A stretch of 64,000 nt of DNA from assembly GCA_035048495.1 (NCBI GenBank), contig CM068548.1, positions 11,397,464 to 11,461,463 on the forward strand, read 5' to 3'. The DNA comes from Euptelea pleiosperma. Taxonomy: Eukaryota > Streptophyta > Magnoliopsida > Ranunculales > Eupteleaceae. This document shows, piece by piece, positions 32,048 to 43,737 of the stretch. A model generated the notes under the pieces. The model was not told the origin of the DNA. It did not search any database and saw only the letters and a program-made list of their open reading frames with translations. A program made the position numbers and the translations under genes. Each line of letters begins with the position of its first letter. Positions within the stretch are counted from its first letter, which is position 1.

Positions 32048-32085
<38 letters not shown>
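31382..32085 (-). promoter_or_regulatory. GA-rich 5' region of the bHLH041 gene
   Basis: Repeated (GA)n tracts: 31382-31413 in intron 1 and about 31660-31712, 31821-31839, 31918-31936 and 32030-32088 upstream of the ATG (CT-rich on the coding strand). Such tracts are common in plant 5' UTRs and bind BBR/BPC proteins; no TATA box can be assigned with confidence. Confidence 0.55.
31433..31548 (-). CDS. BHLH041: bHLH041 exon 1 with start codon
   Basis: ATG at 31548; 38 codons plus two bases, MDAVFFLDEEARARFIRTLA to TYLCLWSYYPLTS, donor GTAAGT. The Met-Asp-Ala start matches the known family N terminus. Confidence 0.88.
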
Positions 32086-32088
<3 letters not shown>

Positions 32089-32090
<2 letters not shown>

Positions 32091-34050
32091 AGTTGAAAAG
32101 TAGTGAAGAGAGGGAGTCAGGAGAGAAGAGCGAGCCAGCCAAGAGCAGAAAAGTAGTGGTCAAAGTCTTTGCTCGCGAGGAATAGAAGAAAGATTTGAAA
32201 AGAGTCAAAGGAGGAGGGCAGGAGTGGGCTTCATTTTCTTTTGTTCCCTTTCATCCTTCCCTTCGCACGCCTTAAATGACCCTTCCATTAACTTATAATA
32301 TCCATTTATGCCCTCCCCCCCCCCCACCCTCTGCGTAGCTGTTATATGGTTTGTCCCATTAACCACCACCTAGTGAGTGGTTGGGATCAAGAGCTGACAG
32401 TTAACACGCGCGCCCACACATACCCCCGCACCCGTCCATACACAGGAGGCACGAGTCAATCCTCGTGTCATGTAAGCAAGAATTCATGTGTTCTCACTGT
32501 ACATACGAAAATGTCAGGCCGTCTTCATACAAGTTGAGGCCTAAGACGAAGATTCTATTTAAAACCTTTTTTTATATTTAATATATTAATATACGATATT
32601 AATAGATTAAAAACTTTAATATCTCTCTATACAATAGAAAATCTTTATTTAACAATTATTCTTGATGATAAAAAAAATTACCCAAAAAATTTAGATGCAG
32701 AGGACTCTCGTGGCCGCCCTACATCATTTTTTGCGTCCAATGACTGCTTGGATGTCCAGCCCACCTATTTGTGGATAAACGCACTAAAAATCAGCTTGAT
32801 TTATGATTTCTAGCCATTGGATTTACTACCCAAAAAACATGCATGCTTGAATCGAAGGACTAGAATCAATCCTACAAAGTACTAAAATATATCTATGGCT
32901 AGAGATAAGCAATCAGGTTTATTTTTGGTTTGCATATCCGACAAGGGGTGGGCTAAACATCCATGTGGTTAGTGGACCTGAAAAAAAAGGCTTGTAGTGG
33001 AACCTGGGATGGGGGCCTTCTCTCACTGAGGGGTCTTAGGTGACCGCCTTAATGGCCTTAAGATAGAGACGTATGGCTCCGATGAATGTCCAATGTATTT
33101 TCAAATGTTTCTAGTTAGTTTCAATCAGTTTTACTTTAGTGGTGTAAAAAGAGTGTTATAATGTAACAGTACACGTCCGTTACTGTTGTTTACCAAACAC
33201 TGGCATTTAATTTAACCGTAAATAACGGTAATGGTATACTATTACCGTAACCGTTCTTTTAAATTATTATGATGTGTTCTTCTTTCCGAGGAAAGCATTG
33301 GGTCAGTAAAAACATTGATCAAATTATGAAAATTAAAGGTTTTAAGTTACTCAAATCATGTTTCAACATTTACTACTTCTTCTTCTCTTCTTCTTCTTAA
33401 TCAATATCTTAAATTAAGAGACCCCAATAACAAAATAACACCTATGTGGGGGAGCTCCTCATCCCTCAACCAACCAAAATGGAAGAACCTCTACCCACTG
33501 TGTTGGGACCTTAATGGGGTCTCAAACCATCATTCCTCCCGGAAAGATATCTTGTCAAGAATGGACAAACTTTAGCCTTAATTTTTATCATGAACGACAT
33601 TACACATGCGGGGGCCTATTCTGCGATTCGATCACATGATCCTTGGCTCTAAAGGCAATCGACCTCGCACCCGCGGGCGCCCTTAGGGAACACCATTAGG
33701 AGAAAAACCTAAAGTTTTGCCATTGTGGTGATGGTGTGAACTACAGACCATATTACACTTTGAGAATTCTTTAAAAGATATATTTACTTCCTAAACTGCT
33801 CCTTTCCTTTGGTCAACAGCAATTTTTAGTGATTTTGCCCCTTCTTGAACAAAAGCCTGACGCCGCCACTGCTTGCGTCAAAAATAATGAAAACCTAAAG
33901 AAAGGAAGCAAGGAGGAAAGAAGAGAGAATGTTCTTGGTTTCTAACTCAACCTTTTAGAAGTAAAAGTATTAAATCCTTAATAATTGTTGTTTTCATCTG
34001 GTATTTAACCTGCATTTTGTATCTAAAATATTTTTATATATCTAGGGCTG
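32089..34050. other. Intergenic DNA
   Basis: No gene seen. 32755-32975 holds a copy of the dispersed AAAATCAGCTTG...GGGGTGGGCTAAACATCCA repeat. Confidence 0.5.
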
Positions 34051-34059
34051 GGATAGAAT

Positions 34060-34440
34060 GACTCATGCTATTTTTACTAATAGAATGACTAATGGACATG
34101 GGGCCCACATGCAAATAAGTTAAGAACTGATTTTGGGTGAGGATATTCTTTTCAACATGGATATCAACCACACAAAAAAATCAGCCCATTCCAACATTTG
34201 CAGCCTTGTGAAAAAGTGGATTGCAAATTGAAAAATTTTAGACCATCCATTTTCACAGTTAAATTTAGGTCCATATTTGATAGGGTTAGAAGTTTTAAAA
34301 ATTACTGATTTTTGGTGAGGATGATCTCCATGGTGAGGAGATCACCCTCACCCAAAATCAACCCTTAACTCATTTGCATGTGGGCCCCATGTCCATTAGT
34401 CATTCTATTAGTAAGAATAGCACGAATCATTCTCGTGCTA
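34060..34440. mobile_element. MITE of the GGTGAGGATGATCTC family (copy 2)
   Basis: Long inverted arms: TAATAGAATGACTAATGGACATGGGGCCCACATGCAAAT-type sequence at about 34078-34114 and its complement at about 34362-34410, with GGTGAGG...CCTCACC inside. Confidence 0.7.
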
Positions 34441-34850
34441 TCTTATTTCTTATTCACATCAATTGATAAAGAAGTTGTCGTCGTAGACTAGTCAACGGTA
34501 ATAAATAATAAAAAAATATAACCCGATATTTTTTTTTTTCGATAGATAAAATAATACATTTTAAGGATTGCGATTGTGATTGATATGCGTTTTATGTTTC
34601 ATACTTGGCATGCAAGGAACACGATGCATTTGTAAAGCGATCAAGATACGAAAATTTTTGTTTTGCATTGCGGAAGTCGTTCTCCGACCATAATTTCCTT
34701 GAATCCTCGACGAATTTGAGTTATAATTATATGTTGAACGATAGTCAAATCAACCCGGCCCCCATTGCTTGATATTAAACATGGAACTCCAAAATATCTA
34801 CAAGTATGAGTCTATGATAAATAACATAACTGGCTCAGTCCACATTAACT

Positions 34851-34960
34851 CCCCCAGTACGGTCCGGCATGTGCGGAAAGGGTGACTATCGTGTCCCGGG
34901 GAATTAGTCGGGTGTTCTAAGACACCCGGCTACCCACGGTTTCAAAAAAAGGGAAAAAAA
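34851..34960 (+). repeat. SINE-like 3' fragment with A-rich tail
   Basis: GTGTCCCGGGGAATTAGTCG followed by ACACCCGGCTACC and an A-rich tail. The motif resembles the 3' part of plant Au-type SINEs from memory; the tRNA-like head is absent. Confidence 0.35.
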
Positions 34961-35351
34961 AAATTATTCTTCTAGGTTAAATATGCTTTATATCAAGAAA
35001 ATTGTTGCTGCTAACAATTAGCAGCAAAATTCGATGCTAACACTACCGAAAAGTCATCAGTTGTCGCATAACAAATAAGAAAAACATAGGTTAATTGAAT
35101 TTAATATATATTTTTTTTGTCTTCTTTGTTACGTGGGGACTTTTGGGAGTTTTAAAAGTCAATTTTTGCTTCTAATGGATAGCAGCAAAAGTTCTCTCCA
35201 TCAATGGATACATTCTTGCCACATGGAGGGCTGATGTGGCTAATTTAGATCATCTATTTGAAATATACCCTTTGGATTGTCCATACTCGTCCACGTCACA
35301 CCCATGCCCTATGGTGTATTGCATTTTTCCAACAGCCCTTGATTATTATAT

Positions 35352-35898
<547 letters not shown>

Positions 35899-35904
35899 CG
35901 TACG

Positions 35905-37124
35905 TTTAAATAACGGAAAATTACTTAAAAGAAAATAAATTTTAAATAATTTACAAAAAAGAATACAACTTTTCTCAAATCCCAAAAAAAATAACGAAAC
36001 GTCCTTTAATTACTTGTCACATCTTTATCTAGAAAATACCCTTTTAAAGGGCATCTGTCAGTGAAAAACGTCATTTTAAAAGGCATTTTTCAAAAACAAA
36101 CGCCTTTTTAAAAAACATCTATTAGGTTCTGATTGCCGTTTGACAACTGACAGACGCCCTTTAAAAGGGCGTTCGGCCGTTGGGAACCGTTACTACCAAA
36201 AATGCCGCTTCGACAAATGAAAAGATCTCAGGTATACCATGTTAAAACCTCCCAAATTCTCACAGTTGAAATCAACCCATGAAAATAAGTCTAATCCAAC
36301 ACCTATAAATCACTAATCAGGCTGAGTTTTGATTTGTAGGTCCACTTAGGGATTGGCCAAACATCCATACGGTCAGAGTCCTCTAAGAATGTGCCACGTG
36401 GCTAATATTGTGTCCTGTAACACCGGAGCCTGAGCCCAAAAAATCTGGGAACCCCAATTTTTACGCCCATTTTGGCGTACCCAAAAGATGAATCAATGGC
36501 TGATTTTTGGTGAGGATGATCTCTATGGTGAGGAGATCATCCTCACAAAAATTCAAATCATTCCGGTATTCGTAGACTAGTTTAGAAGTTGAGGAATTAT
36601 GGGCCGCCGATTTTTACTGTGTACGCCAAAATGGGGGTCCCCCAAGCCCCACCAAAAAAAAAAAACCTAAAAAAAAATAATAATAATAACATACCTGAGT
36701 TTTAATCGGAGGAGGCCACGTTGAAGGACTCAATCGGAGAAAGGAGGCCGCGCGTGATGAGACCGCCGGAGAGAGATAGAAGAGTTCACCGGAGAAAGTA
36801 GAGAGAGAGGAGAGATGGTGGGAGAATAGATGAAAGTGACTTAAGAGGAATTTAAGTCATCGCCTTACAGACGCCCTTTGAAAGGTCGTTTATTCCATAA
36901 AAATGTTTTTTAAAAAATTATTTTTCAGGAATAAACGCTCTTTCAAATAGCTTCTGTTAGGCGTGTCAGCCATCAGTCAATCGTCGACTAATTCGACTGA
37001 CAGCCTGATGAAACACCCTTTCAAATGGTGTTTAGTTTTCTTTTTTGGGATTTGAGAAAAGTATTTTTCTTTTTTGTAAATATTTTAAAATTTTTTTTTT
37101 TTAAGAAATTTTCCGTTTAAATAA
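35905..37124. mobile_element. Long-TIR element of about 1.2 kb (possibly MULE-type)
   Basis: Left arm (AACGGAAAATTACTTAAAA... to CTTTTCTCAAATCCC, about 35905-35985) returns inverted at about 37040-37124. Inner GACGCCCTTTAAAAGGGCGT-like palindromes lie on both sides (36150-36172, 36869-36900). The centre contains part of the G-box repeat (36225-36430) and a GGTGAGG-type MITE (36437-36655). Confidence 0.55.
36437..36655. mobile_element. MITE of the GGTGAGGATGATCTC family (copy 4)
   Basis: TTTTGGTGAGGATGATCTC and GGAGATCATCCTCAC form the core; ends GGAACCCCAATTTTTACGCC and CGCCAAAATGGGGGTCCCCC are near-inverted. Confidence 0.55.
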
Positions 37125-37457
37125 TAAAAGGGTAATTAAATTAAAAACTCCCTTTTTGCCACATGGTAGAGTGCTATTGGCTGAAAATTACCACACTGAG
37201 GTGGAGAAATATGTGGCACCATTGGGAAAATCTTTAATTAATTTTGAATTAAAAATAAAAAAAAGTGGGATAATGCATTAGAAGATCCTCCAGCGAATTT
37301 TTTCTCGACGGAGGGACTGTCCATAAAAAAGTCTTGATTCTTGATTAATGACAGCCCTTGAATTTTTTTAATCTAAAATGTGAACAAACAAAACAAAAAA
37401 CACTTCCTTTTTCCACGTGGCCGAGGGCAATGGTTGAAACTTGGCACCTGGATTCGT

Positions 37458-37822
37458 GATGAAACCAGGTATACCTGAGATTTTTTCAATGTTACTCACC
37501 GCTGCCATCTGGGCCCACTGATCGCATGGATGGTTAGCCTATCCCTTAGTAAACATTCGTACGAAAAATCAGCTTGTTTGATCATTTTTATCCGTTTGTT
37601 TTTAGTACTCAAAAAGTGGTTGAATGCAACGGTTATAAACACGCCTTAAAAAGTACTAAAATCTAATGGTTAGAGATTACCAATCAGGTTGATGTTTGGT
37701 TTCTATACCCATCAAGGGGCGGGAGAAACATCCATCCCGTCAATGGGCCCAGATGGCAGTGGTGCATAACAAAAGAACGTGCTTCCGCATTTGAAAAAGT
37801 ATCAGGTATACCTTGTTACATC
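37458..37822. mobile_element. Fold-back MITE with GATGTAACAAGGTATACCTGA ends (copy 2)
   Basis: Arms pair over about 90 bp (GCCATCTGGGCCCACTGA on the left, its complement TCAATGGGCCCAGATGGC on the right). Same family as 21950-22296. Confidence 0.7.
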
Positions 37823-37957
37823 CTTTTCCATATCTATATAGGCTAATTATGGCTAGCTGACGTAGTAAGACCTATGGAGTCCACCGGTTGGACTATGGAC
37901 TTTCTCACCCCATCTCTATGTTACATGTTCCACCCAATTTTTACTTTTTTTTAATAT

Positions 37958-38328
37958 AGTTACCGCCCTAAAATGACAGGCTCAGGTTACAGGACAGATC
38001 ATGAGCCACGTGGAATAATATTAGAGAACTCTGACCGCTTGGATGTTTGGCCAATCCCTAGGTTGAGCTACAAACCAAAAATCAGACTTATTAGTATTTC
38101 TAAGCGTTGGATATTTGTACCACAAATACTGCTTAAATTCCACAGTTGTGATTAACCCATGAAAATAAGTCCAATCCAACACCTATAAATTACTAATCAG
38201 GATGATTTTTGGTTATAGATCCATTTAGGAATTGGCCAAACATCCATACAGTCAGAGTCCTCTGATAGTATTCCACGTGGCTCATATTGTGTCCTGTAAC
38301 AGGAGCCAGTCATTTTAGGGCGGTAACT
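37958..38328. mobile_element. Fold-back MITE carrying CCACGTGG in both arms
   Basis: Ends AGTTACCGCCCTAAAATGAC on both strands; arms continue through GGTTACAGGACA and CCACGTGGAATA with few mismatches. G-box palindromes at 38006-38013 and 38273-38280. Confidence 0.78.
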
Positions 38329-38984
38329 GGAGCCTGAGCCTTTCAAAAGTGTAATAAATAAATAAAAACCTCGAGCCATCGTTCATGGAGAAAAGTGCTA
38401 GACATGATGGGATATGACACGTGATGTATGGCCAATAAGAGATCGTTATCTGTCAATGTCTCAATGGACAGTTTGAAATTTCCATGTTAGGATCACACGT
38501 GACGGGAACTAATGTAACGTTCTTCAAATATATTTTTCTTTTTCCACAAAGCCTCATGACCTTGTTATATTGCTATATATATATATATATATATATGTCT
38601 AGGGTTTCAAACAAATCTAATTAAATACTCCATTTCTTCACAATACCTACCAAAGAAGAAAGTCTTACCTTTCTAGAAGTCTCTTCTTTATGTATCTAAC
38701 ATATAATCTTGCGTTCTACGAAACTAGAAGTGCTTGTCGAACCTAAAGTAAGATCAGTCTTCACTTTCCACTGGTATTTCCAGTAGGGCTAAGACTATCC
38801 ATTGATTTACTTAGCCTACACCTGTGTTCTAACTCCCCGTCAAACAATATCGAATTGAACCACCATTTATCCATAGAGCCTTCATGTAGACTATTTGAAT
38901 GAAAATACAATAGATGATGAGGATAGATGTAGATGAACAATGCCCCCCTAGAGATGTATAGAAGGTTTTCTCCTCGGGGATCGG
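38329..38984. other. Intergenic DNA
   Basis: No gene seen; a short (AT)n run near 38574-38596. Confidence 0.5.
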
Positions 38985-39450
38985 GGTGATAGATCATTGA
39001 CCCATGTGCTTAGAAAACTGGAAGTCCATCGACCACCTTTTCTTGCATTGTAGAGTAGCACAGACGATTTGGTTTGAGTTTAGTAGAGACTTCAGTTTTA
39101 GCTAGGCTGTTCCTCTGTGGATCAAAGATTTTATTTTTATCTTGGCATTACAAGGCGTTTGGCGACCTCGGCAAGAGGCTTTTGACTCTAAACCCCCCTT
39201 CTAGGGAAGTTGTTCTCTTGAAGCTCTTGTGTTGAAAATTTGGGGTGTCAAGGAAGGGAGAGGGGTTAGGTTTGAGGATATGGTGTTCAGCTGGCCTTCT
39301 TTGGTAGGTAAGAGTTGAGGGTCTTTGTTGGGTCCCCTTGTTTGCTTTCTTTTTGAGTCGGTTTCTTCTTGTTTTCTTTTTGCCTTGGTAGGTCTTCTTA
39401 GCCTCCAAGCCATTACTAAAGCAATCTTTACCTTTCAAAAAAATGGTTTT
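38985..39450 (+). pseudogene. L1-type LINE 3' fragment (zf-RVT region)
   Basis: + strand encodes [20 protein letters not shown] and IWFEFSRDF, the zinc-binding domain after plant LINE reverse transcriptases, followed by a LINE-like 3' end (CTTGGTAGGTCTTCTTAGCC) and TTTCAAAAAAATGG tails. Confidence 0.7.
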
Positions 39451-41111
39451 CTCCTTTACCTTTCAAAAAAATGGTTTTTTCCTTGTATGACTCGAGAAAG
39501 AATGATTAACCTTGAGGTCACAGGTTCAAATCTTGTCTTTGCAACATCATTTTTTTTGTCAATTTTTTTTATGTCTTAACTCTATTAATTAACTAGTAAT
39601 TCGTGCTGAAGGGAACATCTCCACTTAGTGATCGGTCCGCTAGTTCACGCAAAATCGAAAGAGTTATCACGGACGAGCCACATGTAGGGAAACTTTCACG
39701 TGTGGTTCTGGCCAAGGTTCCTTCGGTATCTAATCACCTTGCTTCTGCTCGCACTCTTAATACTGATACTTTGATGTGCTAGTGCAGTTGGCAAAATAAT
39801 TTTAAAATTTAAAATTCCTCACATTGGAAATCTAATGTTTGGTTGCATCGTGGAATTTGAGACTTACGAAACCTCGCTCTAAAATCATAACCTTAACTAC
39901 AACTAAGGGAGGTAGATTGAGAAGGCTCATCCATGGCCTTGACGACAACGATAGACGCCCCCCATGGTGACAATGGTTTTCAGCAGAGAGAACGATGTGC
40001 ACCCGAACCACACATGGGATTCGAACGCACATGCATGCATGGAGTTGTTGTCATCAAGACCGTGTGTAATAGAAAGATTAAGGTAAAGGAGTCAACTGAG
40101 CATCTTAGCGGTGTGCTTGAATACCCGGATCGAATCAAAGGCCACAGGTTGCACGATAGAAGAACAACCAACAAAACTTTAAGTCTCTAATTTTAGTTAA
40201 GTTCCTCCTGTATATATTGATCTAGAACTTTTTCACCTGCACTACGTTGATTCTGATGCAACTATATAAATATGAATGGTTAATAAATCACGAGTTATTA
40301 TAGAAAGAATGCAATATTAACCTTAGTAAGACTTCATTCCACCAATCTAATATGTTCCTAATTTTTATCAAAAGCGTTTAACACTTTAGTATCCAAATAA
40401 CATTATAACTCAAATACCAAGTTACATTGGGTAGAAGTTCTTTAATCTCCTCTTGATAATATTCTATGTAATAAAAATTTATTTGAAAAGATAATGTTAC
40501 ATTACATTGTTGTATACCTAAAGTTTGTTGGTAACATTCAAAAAGTTTTACGTTTAGATTTATATTCTTGTACCATACATTCTACATTAATATTTGGATC
40601 AGAATTATGAATTTATTCTAAAACCTACCCCTCATTTTATAATAATTGAAACAAATCCTAGAACAAATTAAGAGAATAGCTAACAAATATTTATTAAATT
40701 TATTTTAATTTGTTGAACAATAAAGTTTTATGGATTTTTATTTAAAATTAATACAATCTTACTTAATTGACAATAAAAATCACTTGATGTTAAATATTTT
40801 GTTTTCGAAAATAATTTTATTTAGTAAAAAACTTTATTTTATCATTCAGGCATTTTCCTAATCGTTTTTACTAATTACATATATTAAATCATTAAATATA
40901 ATTTTATATGTTATAATTTTTTCTAACATAGTATAAGTTGAATTCTAATTGTGTTGGACATCTAGTGCTAATTTTCTCAATTGTAAATTATGTAACATAT
41001 ATATTTTATTAAATATTTATTATTTAGTCAATTAATATTTTATAATTTTTTTAATTCTAGTAATTATCCCTTATAAATATTTTATCCTTCTTATATTAAA
41101 ATGTTGAGTAT
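39451..41111. other. AT-rich intergenic DNA
   Basis: Very AT-rich from 40260 to 41100; no coding or repeat family recognised. Confidence 0.5.
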
Positions 41112-41119
41112 GTATGTAG

Positions 41120-41522
41120 CATGGTTTTAAAAACGGCCGTTTAAACAGTTTTAACGGCAGTTTAAATGGTAACGCCCCAAGCCCATTTCTGTTAAAACTG
41201 TTTAAACATGTTTTAACGTTTTTGAATTTAACGGCCATTTTTTCATTTTAACGGCCGTTAAAATCGTTTAAACGGCCGTTAAACTCTGAAAAATTGTGAA
41301 AAAAACAACCGTTAAATCTGTTTAATTTCTGTTAAATTCTTTTTTTTTAATTTTCAAATTTTATAATTTGAATTTCAACACCATTTTTTCATTTTTTCCG
41401 TTAAAATCATTAAAATCTGTTTAATTCCGTGAAATTCCATTTTTTCCATTTTTGCCTTTGGCCGTTTAAACGGTAACGCCCCCAGTCTGTTTAACCGTTA
41501 AAACGGCCTCCTTTAAACCTTG
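41120..41522. mobile_element. hAT-type MITE built of CCGTTTAAACGG palindromes
   Basis: 403 bp, ends CATGGTTTTAAAAACGGCCG and CAAGGTTTAAAGGAGGCCGT (opposite strand); near-exact 8-bp TSD GTATGTAG/GTGTGTAG (41112-41119, 41523-41530). Interior repeats TTTAACGGCCGTTAAA-like palindromes. Confidence 0.78.
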
Positions 41523-41599
41523 GTGTGTAGTACAACGTACACAAAATAATTTTCTACGTAATTTGTGATTAAAACATAATTGTAGCCCTAACGTGTAAT

Positions 41600-42330
41600 T
41601 TGTTGTTTTATTAAACAGAAAATTGTGAAAAAATAGGAAATTAAATCTATTTGTAGAAAACAATACTTGTTTTCAAAAATTATAAAAACGAATACACATA
41701 GCCGTTTCTATCGGCGTCAATAAGTTGGCGCCATTTCCTTCTGCGCCAAAACAACTTTTTTTGATTAAATCTGATCTTACCCTCACCGTTTGGACTCCGA
41801 TTGAAATGGAGTCAAAACGAATTTGGCTCCGTTTGAAACGGCGCCAAAGCCATTTTGGCTTTGTTTCAAACAGAGTTAAATCTGATTTGGCGCCATTGCA
41901 AACTCATTTTGACTCCGTTTGAAACGTGTGATGAGCCCAAATTGACACATACATATAAAAGTTTGTGAGCAACGGTCGGGTATGTGCGCAACGGTCGAAT
42001 AGCTGATTGAATCAGAGCCAAATCAATTCTAGCGCCGATTGAATCGGCGTCAGATCTGAGTTGGCTCCGATTGAAACAAAGCCAAATCCATTCCGGCGCC
42101 GATTGAATCGGAGCCAAATCAATTTTGGCACCGATTAAATCGGCGTCAAATCTAATTTGGCTCCAATTCAATCGGCTATTTAAAGGGCTTTTTGGGTATT
42201 ACCTTTTAAAAAAGTTGACGCCGATTCGAACGGCTATGTGTATTCGTTTTTACAATTTTTGAAAACAAGTATTCTTTTCAACAAATAGATTTAATTTTGT
42301 ATTTTTTTTTTATAATTTTTTGTTTATTAA
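41600..42330. mobile_element. Fold-back element with internal GGCGCCGATTGAATCGG repeats
   Basis: About 100-bp arms: the stretch ending ACGAATACACATAGCCGTT (to about 41706) returns as AACGGCTATGTGTATTCGTT from about 42229. The centre has around ten copies of a roughly 22-25-bp unit related to GGCTCCGATTGAATCGGCG. No TSD determined. Confidence 0.72.
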
Positions 42331-42334
42331 ATTA

Positions 42335-43122
42335 AAGGGAATTTTTGACATACCCCCCCATGTTATCTTCAAAATTTGACATACCCCCCCACAATTTGAA
42401 AAAGCTGACATACCCCCCTATGACTCGGTCCACTGTCATTTGACCAGTGTTGACCCGAGTTGACTACCAATTTTTTTTATTAAAGGACGAAAGTGCCCTT
42501 GTCTTCAACTTTAGAACAAGGGTTTGGGTTTAAGCCAAAACCTAAATCCCAAATCAAACATGAGAAGACGGAGATTAAAAATAAAAATTAAAACCCATGT
42601 TGGTAAACTTGAGATTTTTTTTATTTTTTGATGAATTAAACAAATATTGAGAAGAAAAAACCCCCAAAAAATAAATAAAACTCATGAAGGAATATTTTAA
42701 AATTGAGAGAACCCATCTTTCTAAAATCCACATCTCAAAAGCTTAAAATATCAATTGCTTTGTCTTTTTTTCATTTATGTTAATGAAAATTTTAAAACTA
42801 AAATTTTATGCTTTTTTATTTTTTATTTTTTTATACCTTGGATTTTAAATTATTGCCGGAGTGGTGGCCGGTGATGGGCGGTCAACCCATTGGAATCTCT
42901 TGGCTGGCCGTCCACTACAGCCGTTTGATTTGGGGTTTGGGTTTTTGCCCAAACCCTTGTTCCAAGGTTGAAGACAAGGGCATTTTTGCCATTTAATAAA
43001 AAAATCGGTAGTCAACTCGGGTCAACACTGGTCAAATGATAGTGGACCGAGTCATAGGAGGGTATGTCAGCTTTTTGAAATTGTGGGGGGGGTATGTCAA
43101 ATTTTTTGTCAAAAATTCCCTT
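42335..43122. mobile_element. Inverted-repeat element with GACATACCCCCC subterminal repeats
   Basis: About 130-bp inverted arms beginning AAGGGAATTTTTGACA on both strands, with GACATACCCCCC repeated and GACTCGGTCCACT, TTGACCCGAGTTGACTACC further in. Confidence 0.75.
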
Positions 43123-43737
43123 AAAAATAAAAATTAAAACCCAGTTGGATTTTTTTTTTTTAATTTTTTGATGAATTAAGCAAATATTGAGAAGAAAAAA
43201 CCTCCAAAAAATAGATAAAACTCACGAAGGAATATTTTTAAATTAAGAAAACCCATCTTTCCAAAATCCACATCTCCAAAGTTTAAAATATAAATTGCTT
43301 TGTCTTGTTTTTCATTTATGCTAATGAAAATTTTAAAACTAAAATTTTATGTTGTTTGTTTGTTTATTTATTTATTTATTTTATTATTACCTTGGGTTTT
43401 AAATTATTGCCAGAGTGGTGGCCGGCTAGCCATGAGACTCCGGTTGGTTGGTCGCCGGTGATGGACGGCCAACCCTTTGGAATCTCTTGGCTGGCCGTCC
43501 ACCACAACCGTTTGATTTGGGGTTTGGGTTTTTGCCCAAACCCTTGTTCCAAGGTTGAAGAAAAGGGCATTTTTGCCATTTAATAAAAAATTTGGTAGTC
43601 AACTCGGGTCAACACTGGTCAAATGACAATGGACCAAGTCATAGGGTATGTCAGCTTTTTCAAATTGTGCGGGGGTATGTCAAATTTTAAAGATAACATG
43701 GGGGGGGGGGGGGTGTGGTATGTCAAAAATTTCCTAA
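43123..43737. repeat. Second, left-truncated copy of the 42335-43122 element
   Basis: Repeats the right two thirds in tandem (AGCAAATATTGAGAAGAAAA, TGGCTGGCCGTCCAC, GGTCAACACTGGTCAAATGA). The similar short frames near 42808 and 43305 come from this duplication. Confidence 0.8.

Noticed and set aside
33600..33700. GATTCGATCACATGATCC as a SINE box B or tRNA
   Set aside because: No matching box A at the right distance and no tail.
41120..42330. Regular short palindromic repeats resembling a CRISPR array
   Set aside because: No unique spacers, units vary, and they sit inside fold-back elements of a plant genome.
42808..43583. Two similar short frames (…EWWPVMGGQPIGISWLAVHY…) as a duplicated gene
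   Set aside because: They lie in a tandemly duplicated inverted-repeat element, have no start context or domain, and the similarity follows from the duplication.
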